The notes below the pieces were generated by a model. The model was not told the DNA's origin. It was given only the letters and a program-made list of their open reading frames with translations, and made no database searches. From Arthrobacter sp. 260 (GTDB taxonomy: Bacteria > Actinomycetota > Actinomycetes > Actinomycetales > Micrococcaceae), in assembly GCF_013116745.1 (NCBI RefSeq), contig NZ_JABFOE010000009.1:1-64000 (forward strand): 64,000 nucleotides of DNA, read 5' to 3'. Positions 21,841-30,584 of the stretch are shown piece after piece. Positions within the stretch are counted from its first letter, which is position 1. Each line of letters opens with the position of its first letter. The position numbers and the translations under genes were made by a program.

Positions 21841-22164
21841 TTACCAGGGTCCGTATGGACCGCTGCCGCCACGGACCTCTGAGACGGCAGGCTTCACGTC
21901 GGCCAGGTAGACGCAGGCGGCGATCACGGCGACGATCTGCAGCAGCCCGAAGAGCCCAGTAGACGTCACGAGCACGGTGAGCGCGCCGACGGCGGCAGCG
22001 CCACCGGTCATCGCCGTCCAAAAGCCCTTGGTGCGCTTCATCGTGGCCTCGAAGTTGGCCGCGGGACGCTTCACACAGTCGATGAGGGCCCAGATCTCGA
22101 TGCCCAGCGCCACCAGACCGAGCGCCAGGTACAGATAGTTCCGAATGTCATATGCAATGTCCAC
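21841..22164 (-). CDS. DUF2516 family small membrane protein
   Basis: A 107-residue protein with three hydrophobic segments (about 8-28, 50-68 and 70-88) and a Gly/Pro-rich C-terminus ending GSGPYGPW. KRPAANFEATMKRTKGFW between the first two segments is the recognisable actinobacterial DUF2516 pattern. No function is known. It is 9 bp downstream of the PLP enzyme gene and may be read with it. Confidence 0.8.
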   Translation of the reverse strand: MDIAYDIRNYLYLALGLVALGIEIWALIDCVKRPAANFEATMKRTKGFWTAMTGGAAAVGALTVLVTSTGLFGLLQIVAVIAACVYLADVKPAVSEVRGGSGPYGPW

Positions 22165-22173
22165 GGTTCAAGC

Positions 22174-23337
22174 TTATCGGGTGGAGTCGCCGCCTGGTCG
22201 CAGGGCGTCGAGGGCCTGCTCCAAATCCGCCCACAGGTCCTCAGGATTCTCGATCCCGACCGACAGCCGGACCAGCGCCTCCGGGACGGTGCCTGGCTCG
22301 CCCGTCTGCCGCCGTCGTCGTTCAATCAGGGACTCGACGCCGCCCAGGGAGGTGGCCGGCAGCCACAGGCGCACGGCGTCAACGAGGGCTTCGGCAGCGG
22401 CAACGTCAGCCAGTTCGATGCTGATGATCGAGCCGAAGCCGTTCAGCTGGTCGGCGGCGCGCTGGTGCCCGGGGTCGGTCGCGAGCCCGGGGAAGCGGAC
22501 CTTGGTGAGGGCGGGATGCTGCTCAAGTTTGTGCGCCAGGTAGAGAGCGTTCGCCTGGGACCGTTCCACCCGCAGCGCCAGCGTGCGTAGCCCCCGGAGT
22601 GCCAGCCACACCTCGAACGGGCCGGCGATGGCGCCGTGCAGGGTGCGGTGCTTGAGCAGATCCGTCCGGACTGCGGCATCGGAGGTGGCGAGGGCGCCGA
22701 GGACGACGTCGGAATGGCCCGCCAGGTATTTGGTGACCGAGTGCAGCACGACGTCGGCGCCGAAATCCAGTGGCTTGCACACCAGCGGCGTGTTGAAGGT
22801 GTTGTCGACCACCACCGTCACTCCGGCGGCTTTCGCGGCGGCGATGAGGGCGCGCAGGTCAGCGACCTCAAGCATCGGGTTGGTGGGGCTTTCCAGCCAG
22901 AGCAGGTCGGCCTGCTCCAGCGTGGCGAGCACCTGCTCGGTATCGGCGACGTCCACCCGGACGAGGGTGAACCGGCCGCGCGCCGCCTCGTCGTCGGCGA
23001 GACTGAGGGAACCGGCGTAGGCATGGCGGGGCATGACGACGACGCCACCGGTCGGCACCAGTGACAGTGCGGCCGCCGCGGCGCCGAGACCGGAGCTGAA
23101 CACCAGGGCGGGCAGGGCAGCACCCTCCAGCGTGCCAAGAGCCTCCTCGAACGGGTCCCAGGTGGGGTTGGACATGCGACCGTAGATCCGGTCCCCCGCA
23201 GTCGGGTCGACTGCCTCGTGGAAGGTGGAGGACAGGATGATCGGCGGATTCACCGGGGCGTCATGCTCCCTCGGGGGGCGTCCGGAGGCCACCACGATGG
23301 TGTCCTGGGCGAGCTCGTGGTCAGCGTGGTGGGTCAT
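22174..23337 (-). CDS. Cys/Met-metabolism PLP-dependent enzyme (cystathionine gamma-synthase-like)
   Basis: A 387-residue fold-type I PLP enzyme of the trans-sulfuration family. The PLP-binding Lys203 lies in HSVTKYLAGHSDVVLG, with VVDNTFNTP and GRMSNPTWDPFEEAL as other family motifs. The C-terminal LGGVESLIERR and VRLSVGIENPEDLWADL are typical. Cystathionine gamma-synthase (MetB), gamma-lyase and O-acetylhomoserine sulfhydrylase cannot be told apart by eye. ATG 23337 is the family start; a longer open frame up to 23673 is the complement of tmk and was not used. It is divergent from tmk. Confidence 0.88.
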   Translation of the reverse strand: MTHHADHELAQDTIVVASGRPPREHDAPVNPPIILSSTFHEAVDPTAGDRIYGRMSNPTWDPFEEALGTLEGAALPALVFSSGLGAAAAALSLVPTGGVVVMPRHAYAGSLSLADDEAARGRFTLVRVDVADTEQVLATLEQADLLWLESPTNPMLEVADLRALIAAAKAAGVTVVVDNTFNTPLVCKPLDFGADVVLHSVTKYLAGHSDVVLGALATSDAAVRTDLLKHRTLHGAIAGPFEVWLALRGLRTLALRVERSQANALYLAHKLEQHPALTKVRFPGLATDPGHQRAADQLNGFGSIISIELADVAAAEALVDAVRLWLPATSLGGVESLIERRRRQTGEPGTVPEALVRLSVGIENPEDLWADLEQALDALRPGGDSTR

Positions 23338-23455
23338 GGATTCAGGGTAGTTGGCTGTGGCAACCGGGTGAAATGTGACCGCTCGCCCCGGCCGCCCCGG
23401 ATCGGGGCGCCGAGATGCTGCCCGGGAGGTCGGTGAGACTCGATAGGCTGGGCAG

Positions 23456-24100
23456 GTGACTACACCTTCCCCGCGCCGCACGTCCGGGCTGTTCATTGCC
23501 TTTGAGGGCGGCGACGGCGCCGGCAAGTCGACCCAGGCCGGCCTCCTCGCTGCTGCCCTGCAGGAGCGTGGCCTGGAGGTGCTGCGCACCCGCGAGCCCG
23601 GTGGCACCACCATCGGCGAGAAGCTCCGGTCCCTGGTCCTCGACCATGGGCAGGGTGAGATCGACCCCCGCACGGAGGCCCTGATCTTCGCCGCGTCCCG
23701 GGCCGCCCACGTCCATCAGGCGATCCTTCCCGCCCTGTCCCGTGGCGCCGTCGTCGTCTGCGACAGGTACATCGACTCTTCGGTTGCGTATCAGGGGGCC
23801 GGCCGGGGGCTGGGCACCGACAGCGTCCTTGAGGTGAACCTGTGGGCCGTCGAGGGGCTGCAGCCGGACCTCACGGTGCTGCTCGACGTCGAGCCGGTCG
23901 AGGGCCGGGGTCGTCGCATCCAGAACGGCGCTGAGGACAGGCTGGAGTCCGAGCCCGATGCTTTCCACTCCCTGATCCGGGGCGCGTTCCTGGACCGGGC
24001 CGAAGCGAACCCGGCACAGTATCTGGTGCTGCCCGCCCGACAGCCCGTCGAGGAGCTGGCGACGGCGATCCTCGCGGCCGTCGAGGAGCGTCTCGGATGA
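23456..24100 (+). CDS. tmk: thymidylate kinase
   Basis: A 214-residue kinase that makes dTDP from dTMP. The P-loop EGGDGAGKST is at residues 17-26, followed by TREPGGTTIGE (DR/E region) and CDRYIDSSVAYQGAGRGLG (substrate binding). The LID region is GRGRRIQNGAEDRLES. The GTG start at 23456 follows GGCAGG. Its last four bases overlap the holB start (ATGA), a pairing found in many bacteria. Confidence 0.96.
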   Translation: MTTPSPRRTSGLFIAFEGGDGAGKSTQAGLLAAALQERGLEVLRTREPGGTTIGEKLRSLVLDHGQGEIDPRTEALIFAASRAAHVHQAILPALSRGAVVVCDRYIDSSVAYQGAGRGLGTDSVLEVNLWAVEGLQPDLTVLLDVEPVEGRGRRIQNGAEDRLESEPDAFHSLIRGAFLDRAEANPAQYLVLPARQPVEELATAILAAVEERLG

Positions 24101-25260
24101 GCGTGTGGACCTTCCTGATGGGTCAGGAACCGGTGGTCGAGCAGCTGCGCCGCGCGGCGTCCGCCGACCAGCCGAACCACGCCTGGCTGTTCACGGGCCC
24201 GCCCGGATCGGGCCGCTCCAACGCCGCCCGCGCGTTCGCTGCGGCACTGCTGTGCGAGCGGGAGTCCCTGGACGAGCGGGGCTGCGGGGCGTGCCGGGCC
24301 TGCCGGACAGCGCTCGCTGGCTCCCACGCGGACATCACCAACGTCACCACGGAGAAGGTGACTATCAGCATCGACGAGGCGCGGGAACTGGTCCGCAAGG
24401 CCCAGGACAAGCCCTCCACCGGGCGCTGGCGGGTCATCATCGTCGAGGACGCCGACCGGATGCAGGAGCGCAGCACCAACGTGCTGCTCAAGGCGATCGA
24501 GGAGCCACCGCCCCGGACCATCTGGCTATTGTGCGCGCCGAGCCCCGGCGACGTGCTGGTGACCATCAGGTCCCGGTGCCGCGCCGTGAACCTGCGGCTG
24601 CCCCCGGTACAGGATGTTGCCGACCTGTTGGTGCGCCGCGACGGGATCGACCCGGCGACTGCGGAGGCCGCAGCGCGGGCGGCGCAGAGCCATATCGGCG
24701 TCGCAAAACGGTTGGCCACGGACGACGGCGCACGGGACCGGCGGAACCAGATCGTCCGGCTGCCCCTGGACCTGAAGAGTGTGGCCGGCGCGATGAAGGC
24801 CGCAGCGGACCTGGTGAAGCTCGCCGAGGCGGAGGCGCAGAGCTCCTTCGAACAGCGGGATGCCCAGGAGAAGGCTGCCCTGCTGGCCACCCTGGGCGCA
24901 CCCGAGAGCGGGACGCTTCCGCCCGCCATCCGTGGGCAGGTCAAACGGCTTGAGGATGACCAGACCCGCCGGGCAAAACGGTCCAAGAACGACTATTTTG
25001 ACCGTGCGCTGACCGATCTGACCTCGTTCTACCGGGATGTACTGATGCTGCAGGTTTCCAGCGGCAGGGACCTCGTGAATGAGCCGCTTCGCCCCGAGCT
25101 GGAAGCGTTTGCCCGCGGGGGGACCCCCGAAGGGACGCTGACGAGGATCGAGTCGATCAACAAAGTGCGGGACCGGATCGTTAACACCAACGTTGCCCCG
25201 CTTCTGGCCATCGAGGCGATGGCCGTCAGTCTCCTGCCCGAAAAGGATTACACCGCGTGA
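24097..25260 (+). CDS. holB: DNA polymerase III subunit delta'
   Basis: A 387-residue clamp-loader AAA+ subunit. The degenerate Walker A is GPPGSGRS (34-41) with Arg replacing Lys, as expected for delta', which does not hydrolyse ATP. The zinc-finger cysteines lie in CERESLDERGCGACRAC. The SRC motif appears as TIRSRCRAV. The C-terminal collar domain spans about 230-385. The next gene overlaps it by four bases (GTGA), so tmk, holB and the hydrolase form one transcript. Confidence 0.95.
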   Translation: MSVWTFLMGQEPVVEQLRRAASADQPNHAWLFTGPPGSGRSNAARAFAAALLCERESLDERGCGACRACRTALAGSHADITNVTTEKVTISIDEARELVRKAQDKPSTGRWRVIIVEDADRMQERSTNVLLKAIEEPPPRTIWLLCAPSPGDVLVTIRSRCRAVNLRLPPVQDVADLLVRRDGIDPATAEAAARAAQSHIGVAKRLATDDGARDRRNQIVRLPLDLKSVAGAMKAAADLVKLAEAEAQSSFEQRDAQEKAALLATLGAPESGTLPPAIRGQVKRLEDDQTRRAKRSKNDYFDRALTDLTSFYRDVLMLQVSSGRDLVNEPLRPELEAFARGGTPEGTLTRIESINKVRDRIVNTNVAPLLAIEAMAVSLLPEKDYTA

Positions 25261-26813
25261 GAAGCTTTTCACCCCGCCGCCTGGCCACTGCCGCCGTCGT
25301 CCTCTCCGGAGCACTGGTGCTCTCGGGCTGTCAGCTGCTCTCCCCCGGGTCCGGTGACTCCCCTGAGGTCGGGGTGGAGTCAGCCGCCCCGGAGGTGGTG
25401 GGCGAGGTCCCTGTGGATCTTGAGAGCTTCTACACCCAGGAAGTCGAATGGGAACTGTGCGAGGAGACGTTCGCATGCGCCACGGTCGAGATGCCGCTGG
25501 ACTACGCCGACCCCGCACGTGAGTCGATCAACGTCGCAGTCATCCGCAGCGACGCCACGGGTGACGCGCAGGGCACCGTCCTGGTGAACCCGGGCGGCCC
25601 GGGCGGGTCAGGCGTCAACATCGTCAGGGATGCGCTGCCGTTTATCACCAGCGACCGGCTGCGTGAGCACTACGACGTCGTCGGCTTCGACCCCCGCGGC
25701 GTGGGACAGTCCAGCGCCGTCGACTGCCTGACCGATGAGGAACGCGAAGCAGACCGGCTGGAGTTCCTGGAGCCGGGAATCTCCGATGCCGAGGCCTACG
25801 AGACGCTCGCCGCCGAGGCGGAGGACTTCGCCCAACAGTGCGCCGAGCGGACCGGCGAACTGTTGGGCTACATCGACACCGACAGTGCAGCCCGCGACCT
25901 GGACATCCTGCGGGCCGTGGTGGGTGACGAGCAGCTGAACTATCTGGGCTTCTCCTACGGCAGTGCGCTCGGCACCGCGTACGCCGAACTGTTCCCCACC
26001 AACACCGGCCGGCTGGTCCTCGATGGTGCCGTGGATCCGTCGCTGAGCAACGAGGAGATCACCCTGGGTCAGGCCCGCGGCTTCGAAGCGGCCCTGCGCA
26101 CCTTTGTCGCCGACTGCCAGCTGTCCAGCGAGTGTCCCCTGCCCTCCGGGGTGGACCAGGGCGTCGCGGTGATCCAGAACCTGTTCCGTTCGGTGGAGGA
26201 AAGCCCGATGACGGCGTCGGACGGGCGCCTCGTCACCATCGGCACCTTCTTCTCCGGCTTCATCCTGCCGCTCTACGAGAACAACAACTGGCCGCTGCTG
26301 TCCGCCGCGATCGACCAGGCGCTGCAGGGCGACCCCACGGCCATGCTGGAACTCGCTGACCTCGCCGCCGATCGCGGGCCCGATGGCGTCTACGCCACCA
26401 ACAGCAACTCAGCCTTCATCGCCATCAACTGCCTCGACTACCCCATGACCAGTGACTTCGACGAGCTCAACGCCGACGCCGACGAACTGGAGGAGGTCTC
26501 CCCCACGTTTGGCCCGTACCTGGCCTACGGCGGCGTCACCTGCGACGCCTGGGAGTACGGCCCGGTGCTCGAGCCCGCGGCGGCGTCGGCGCCTGATGCC
26601 GCACCGATCGTCGTCATCGGGACCACCGGTGACCCCGCGACGCCGTACGACTGGTCGCTGGCGCTGGCCGACCAGCTGGAGACCGCGGTGCACGTCACCT
26701 GGGAGGGCGAGGGGCACACCGCCTACGGCCGGGCAGGCGACTGTATCGGGGACCTGGTGGATTCCTACTTCATCGACGGGACAGTGCCCGACGACGGCGT
26801 CACCTGCGGCTAG
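25257..26813 (+). CDS. secreted alpha/beta hydrolase, tripeptidyl aminopeptidase-like lipoprotein
   Basis: A 518-residue exported hydrolase similar to the SlpD/SlpE and tripeptidyl-aminopeptidase family of actinobacteria. A basic N-terminus and hydrophobic stretch end in the lipobox LSGC (Cys near residue 23). The oxyanion region is VNPGGPGGSG, nucleophile Ser233 lies in GFSYGSALG, the acid in GTTGDPATPY and the His in GEGHTAYGR. Substrate is unknown. Four conserved cysteine pairs in the mature part fit an extracytoplasmic location. The same hydrolase after holB is familiar from Arthrobacter genomes. Confidence 0.88.
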   Translation: MRSFSPRRLATAAVVLSGALVLSGCQLLSPGSGDSPEVGVESAAPEVVGEVPVDLESFYTQEVEWELCEETFACATVEMPLDYADPARESINVAVIRSDATGDAQGTVLVNPGGPGGSGVNIVRDALPFITSDRLREHYDVVGFDPRGVGQSSAVDCLTDEEREADRLEFLEPGISDAEAYETLAAEAEDFAQQCAERTGELLGYIDTDSAARDLDILRAVVGDEQLNYLGFSYGSALGTAYAELFPTNTGRLVLDGAVDPSLSNEEITLGQARGFEAALRTFVADCQLSSECPLPSGVDQGVAVIQNLFRSVEESPMTASDGRLVTIGTFFSGFILPLYENNNWPLLSAAIDQALQGDPTAMLELADLAADRGPDGVYATNSNSAFIAINCLDYPMTSDFDELNADADELEEVSPTFGPYLAYGGVTCDAWEYGPVLEPAAASAPDAAPIVVIGTTGDPATPYDWSLALADQLETAVHVTWEGEGHTAYGRAGDCIGDLVDSYFIDGTVPDDGVTCG

Positions 26814-26945
26814 CCCGCGACGGGCTGTCTCCGTTGTGAGGGCGCACAACTCGCCGAGGGTGCGCTTTTGACCTTCCGAGTGCTGCTCTTATAGAGTTGA
26901 CGCTTGTGGATTGGGCCGCGCTGAAGCGTGTCCCGTGAAGCTTTA

Positions 26946-27021
26946 GCCTCCTTAGCTCAGTCGGTAGAGCGTCTCACTCGTAATGAGAAGGTCGCCAGTT
27001 CGACTCTGGCAGGAGGCTCCA
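26946..27021 (+). tRNA. tRNA-Thr (anticodon CGU)
   Basis: The 76-nt cloverleaf includes an encoded CCA. Acceptor arms GCCTCCT and AGGAGGC pair fully, the D arm is GCTC-loop-GAGC, and the anticodon stem TCTCA/TGAGA encloses CTCGTAA with anticodon CGT at 26979-26981. The T arm is GCCAG-TTCGACT-CTGGC. A CTCTTTT run follows. It stands at the left boundary of the flagellar block. Confidence 0.97.
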
Positions 27022-27043
27022 CTCTTTTAACCGGGAAACCGTG

Positions 27044-27081
27044 AGCAAGCTGGACACGCGTCAGCAAGGTGGACATTCGTG
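27044..27081. repeat. tandem 19-bp repeat, possible insertion-sequence end remnant
   Basis: Two adjacent units, AGCAAGCTGGACACGCGTC and AGCAAGGTGGACATTCGTG, agree at 14 of 19 positions. An inverted TGTCCAGG follows at 27102-27109. TGGACA/TGTCCA repeats remind me of IS481-type termini, but no transposase is present. It lies between tRNA-Thr and csrA. Confidence 0.3.
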
Positions 27082-27128
27082 AGTGAAATGCATCTAACCG
27101 ATGTCCAGGTTCCTCACCAGAACGGGTT

Positions 27129-27494
27129 TTAGGCGGACTCGCCCGGTTTCGGTGCGTCTTTCGGGTCAGACTTCGCCTCGGTTCGCTCAGCATCGGCCGG
27201 CTCAGCCCCAGTCTCGGCAGGCTTCGCCCGGGCCTGCTCGGCGTCATTCGGCGCCGCGGGTGCAGCAGTCATCCCCAGCAGGGCCTTGATCCGCGCTTCG
27301 GCCTCGGGATCGGGCTGGGCGGCGGCAAGGTTGGCCTCGACGACTGCGCGCAGCACTTCCTCCCGCTGGATCTTCACTCCCCGGGGCGCATCGATGCCGA
27401 TCCGGATTCCTTCGCCGCGCGAATCGAGCACGGTGACAACAATGTCGTCCCCGATCAGGATCTGCTCCCCTATTTTGCGTGTTAGCACCAGCAC
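27129..27494 (-). CDS. csrA: carbon storage regulator CsrA with C-terminal extension
   Basis: A 121-residue post-transcriptional regulator that binds GGA motifs in mRNA leaders; in flagellate Gram-positives it represses flagellin translation and is held inactive by FliW. The core MLVLTRKIGEQILIGDDI through IQREEVLRAV (about residues 1-50) is complete, including the Arg of PRGVKI. The remaining 60-70 residues are an Ala/Pro/Glu/Lys-rich, probably disordered tail; ordinary CsrA is only 60-75 residues long. It is the last gene of the flagellar operon, while its antagonist fliW ends the divergent operon. Confidence 0.93.
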   Translation of the reverse strand: MLVLTRKIGEQILIGDDIVVTVLDSRGEGIRIGIDAPRGVKIQREEVLRAVVEANLAAAQPDPEAEARIKALLGMTAAPAAPNDAEQARAKPAETGAEPADAERTEAKSDPKDAPKPGESA

Positions 27495-27517
27495 CCTTGT
27501 ACTCTATCCCAGCACGG

Positions 27518-28558
27518 TCACAGCACCGGCGAGCTGGCGCGCCGCCCGTCCACCCAGCCCACCGGAATTCCGAGCGTGTTCACGCTCTCCGGGGACGATG
27601 TTGCCGCGGTAGCCACCACCGCCAGAGCGGTCACGCTGACCTCGTCGGCCACCTCGGTCACCCAGGCCGCCGTGTCCAGGGGCTTGCGGCTGGCGTCCAC
27701 CACAATCCACACCTGATCGGCGCCCAACGCTGCGACGGTCGCCAGGCTCGCACCATGTTTCCCACTGGCTCCCTGCCCCACCGCTTCCAGCCCGACGGCG
27801 ACGAACACCGGGAAGCCACCCTCCACTCCCGCGGCACGCAACGCCGCAGCTGCCATCCGGTCGGTCACCTGGCCGCCACGGGAACCCCCGAGGGCGTCGT
27901 CGGCTCCGCTGTCCCCCGCGGCGCGGCGTCCACGGGACTCAAACCCGGCCGACGCAGTCGCGCCAGCGCCGCCGAACCCCGAACCGGCCCCCGGGTCGCC
28001 CAGTGCCCGCACCGCAGACCGGCGATGACGGTCTGCCACCAGTTCCTCAGCCATCGACCGGGCCACCCCCAGGGGATCAGCACCCAGCCCGACGACGACC
28101 GTCAGGTCCCCCGGCCGGGTCGCCGGAGACGGGATCGGGACCGGCGACGGCTGCTTCGCCGTGACCTTTGTTGCCGCGTCAGTGTTGAAGATGAGATCGT
28201 CCATCAGGGCGGCGAAGAGATTGCTGTCGGTCGACACCAGCGGCTCCGGCATCTGGACACCGTGCAGGGAGGCTTCGGCGTCGTCGGCCTCCGCCAGCAG
28301 TGCGGCGATCCCCGACTCCCTGCGTGGCGCGGGGGCTGGACGGCCGGCGCTGCGCCGCCCGGTGCGGGGAGGAACCTGAAGCATCGGGGGTACCTCGACC
28401 GTCACCTCGTAGTGCCGCTGGGCGAAGAAGCCGCGGATCCCGCCGATGGTAACCAGTTCGGCCGACGTAATGCGCGCCTCCGGGCCATGCTCGGCGAACG
28501 CCTGCGAGCGCAGTGCCTCCAGGGACGGTCCTCTAAGACGAAATCGTTGCGTTTCCAC
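27518..28558 (-). CDS. degenerate FlhF-like protein (SRP-GTPase fold without P-loop)
   Basis: A 346-residue protein in the usual place of flhF, directly after flhA. The first 60 residues (VETQRFRLRGPSLEALRSQA ... GGIRGFFAQRHYEV) match the FlhF N-terminal domain. A Pro/Arg-rich linker follows. In the G domain the P-loop is replaced by VVVGLGADPLGVA with no GK[ST], the DTAG box is missing, and TKxD is replaced by VATAATSS. FlhF normally guides flagellar placement and export-gate assembly as a GTPase; this copy should not bind GTP normally. The GTG at 28558 gives the FlhF-like N-terminus and overlaps flhA by 26 bp; GTG at 28567 is possible. Confidence 0.65.
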   Translation of the reverse strand: METQRFRLRGPSLEALRSQAFAEHGPEARITSAELVTIGGIRGFFAQRHYEVTVEVPPMLQVPPRTGRRSAGRPAPAPRRESGIAALLAEADDAEASLHGVQMPEPLVSTDSNLFAALMDDLIFNTDAATKVTAKQPSPVPIPSPATRPGDLTVVVGLGADPLGVARSMAEELVADRHRRSAVRALGDPGAGSGFGGAGATASAGFESRGRRAAGDSGADDALGGSRGGQVTDRMAAAALRAAGVEGGFPVFVAVGLEAVGQGASGKHGASLATVAALGADQVWIVVDASRKPLDTAAWVTEVADEVSVTALAVVATAATSSPESVNTLGIPVGWVDGRRASSPVL

Positions 28559-30584
28559 GCACCACACCCACTGTCTCGATATTCACGTTGGCGCTGGTGA
28601 CTTCCTGGTAGGAGAGGACAGGCAACCCGCCCGACGGCGCGGAGACCATCCGGCGGATCGCTGGGCGCAGCGCCGGGGCGCACACCAGCACGGCCGAGTG
28701 GCCGTTGGCTTCGGCTGCAGCGACGGCGTCCTTCACCGAGGTGAGCACCGCTTCGGTGCGCGCTGCGTCCAGCAGGATCTGGCTGCCCTGGTCGGAGGGC
28801 CGCAGCCCTTCGAGCATCGACTGTTCCAGCAGCGGGTCGATCATGATCACCCGCAGCAGGTTCCCGTCCTGGTACTGGGCGGTCAGCGCCGGGCCCAGAG
28901 CGTGGCGGGCTGCTTCGATCAGACCCTCGGGTTCCGCCGACACCTTGGCCCGCAGGGTGAGGGACTCGTAGATCCGTGGGAGGTCGTTGATGGGGATCTG
29001 TTCGGCGAGCAGGCCCTGGAGGACCCGCTGTACCTCGGCGAGGGAGAGCATCCCCGGGATGAGTTCCTCCACTGCGGAGGGGCTGACCTCCCGGACCCCG
29101 TCGGTCAGCACCCTCACGTCCTCGCGGGTCAGCAGCCGCGCGGCGTTCCCCGTGATGATCGAGGACAGGTGCGTGACCAGAACCGATACCCGGTCGATCA
29201 CCGTGGCGCCGGTCATCTCAGCGTTGTGGCGCAGCTCGGCGGGGATCCACTTGCCGGCCAGCCCGAAGACCGGCTCCACAGTGGTGGTGCCGGGCAGGGA
29301 GGCAAGGTTGTCGCCCAGCGCGAGGACCTTCCCCCGGGGAGCCTCACCACGTCCCGCCTCGACGCCGGCGATTCGGATGACATAGGTGGCTGGCGGCAGG
29401 TCAAGGCTGTCCCGGGTGCGGACCGGCGGAACCACTACGCCCAGGTCCAGCGCGATCTTTCGGCGGAGCGCCCGCACTCGGCCCAGCAGGTCGTCCGAGG
29501 ATCCGGTCACCACGTCCACCAGATCCGGGGCAAGGAGGATTTCGAGGGCGTGGACCCGCATCTGTTCGATGAGCTCCTCGGTGGTGTCCGTCCCGCTGGG
29601 AGCCGCGAGCGCGGCTGCGGCGGCGTCGTCGCTCTCCCGTTTGGCGTCGTCGTCCTTCTTGATCCGCTGGGCGATGAAGATCAGTCCCGCACCCACCAGC
29701 ACGAACGGCATCACCGGCATCCCGGGGATCAGGGCCATCACCACTGCTGCACCGCCAGCGATCCGCAGGGCAGTGCGTGACTGGCCGAGCTGGGCGGAGG
29801 CGGTGGAGCCCATGTCGGACTCGGCGTTGGACCGGGTGACAATCATGCCGGTGGAGACCGCCATCAGCAGGGCCGGGATCTGGGTGACCAGACCGTCGCC
29901 GATGGTGAGGAGGCTGTAGGTGTTGACGGCGTCGCCGATGGCCATGCCTCGCTGCAGCATGCCGATCGCGATGCCACCGATGACGTTGATGATGATGATG
30001 ATCAGGCCTGCGATCGCGTCGCCCTTGACGAACTTGGAGGCACCGTCCATCGCGCCGTAGAAGTCGGCCTCGGCGGAGACCTCGGCTCGGCGTTCCCGTG
30101 CCTGGATGTCGGTGATCAACCCTGCGTTCAGGTCAGCGTCGATGGCCATCTGCTTGCCGGGCATCGCGTCGAGGGTGAACCGTGCGCCCACTTCCGCCAC
30201 CCGTTCGGCACCCTTGGTGACCACCACAAACTGGATGACGATGAGGATCAGGAAGATCACCGCGCCAATGATCAGTGAACCGCCCACCGCCACGTGGCCG
30301 AACGCCTCGATCACCTGACCGGCGTACCCGTCACCGAGCACCAGGCGGGTGGAGGCGACGTTCAGGCCGAGCCGGAACAGCGTGGCGACGAGCAGCAGCG
30401 ACGGGAAGACTGAGAAGTCCAGCGGCTTGCGCACGAACATGGTGGTCAGCAGGATCACCAGGGCGAGCAGGATGTTGACGATGATCAGCACATCGAGCAT
30501 CGGTGCCGGGATCGGCACCACCAGCAGCATGATGATGCCGACCACACCGATGGGCACAAAGAGTTTCGACAGTGACCGGTTCAT
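28533..30584 (-). CDS. flhA: flagellar export apparatus protein FlhA
   Basis: A 683-residue integral membrane export-gate protein. Eight transmembrane segments occupy about residues 10-310. The FHIPEP signature region RERRAEVSAEADFYGAMDG lies in the cytoplasmic loop between segments 4 and 5. The cytoplasmic domain (about 330-683) binds chaperone-substrate complexes. It is coupled to flhB by a 1-nt overlap. Confidence 0.97.
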   Translation of the reverse strand: MNRSLSKLFVPIGVVGIIMLLVVPIPAPMLDVLIIVNILLALVILLTTMFVRKPLDFSVFPSLLLVATLFRLGLNVASTRLVLGDGYAGQVIEAFGHVAVGGSLIIGAVIFLILIVIQFVVVTKGAERVAEVGARFTLDAMPGKQMAIDADLNAGLITDIQARERRAEVSAEADFYGAMDGASKFVKGDAIAGLIIIIINVIGGIAIGMLQRGMAIGDAVNTYSLLTIGDGLVTQIPALLMAVSTGMIVTRSNAESDMGSTASAQLGQSRTALRIAGGAAVVMALIPGMPVMPFVLVGAGLIFIAQRIKKDDDAKRESDDAAAAALAAPSGTDTTEELIEQMRVHALEILLAPDLVDVVTGSSDDLLGRVRALRRKIALDLGVVVPPVRTRDSLDLPPATYVIRIAGVEAGRGEAPRGKVLALGDNLASLPGTTTVEPVFGLAGKWIPAELRHNAEMTGATVIDRVSVLVTHLSSIITGNAARLLTREDVRVLTDGVREVSPSAVEELIPGMLSLAEVQRVLQGLLAEQIPINDLPRIYESLTLRAKVSAEPEGLIEAARHALGPALTAQYQDGNLLRVIMIDPLLEQSMLEGLRPSDQGSQILLDAARTEAVLTSVKDAVAAAEANGHSAVLVCAPALRPAIRRMVSAPSGGLPVLSYQEVTSANVNIETVGVVRGNATISS

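Noticed and set aside
23338..23673. N-terminal extension of the Cys/Met PLP enzyme by 112 residues
   Set aside because: The extension is the complement of tmk and unlike any enzyme of the family; ATG 23337 gives the normal length.
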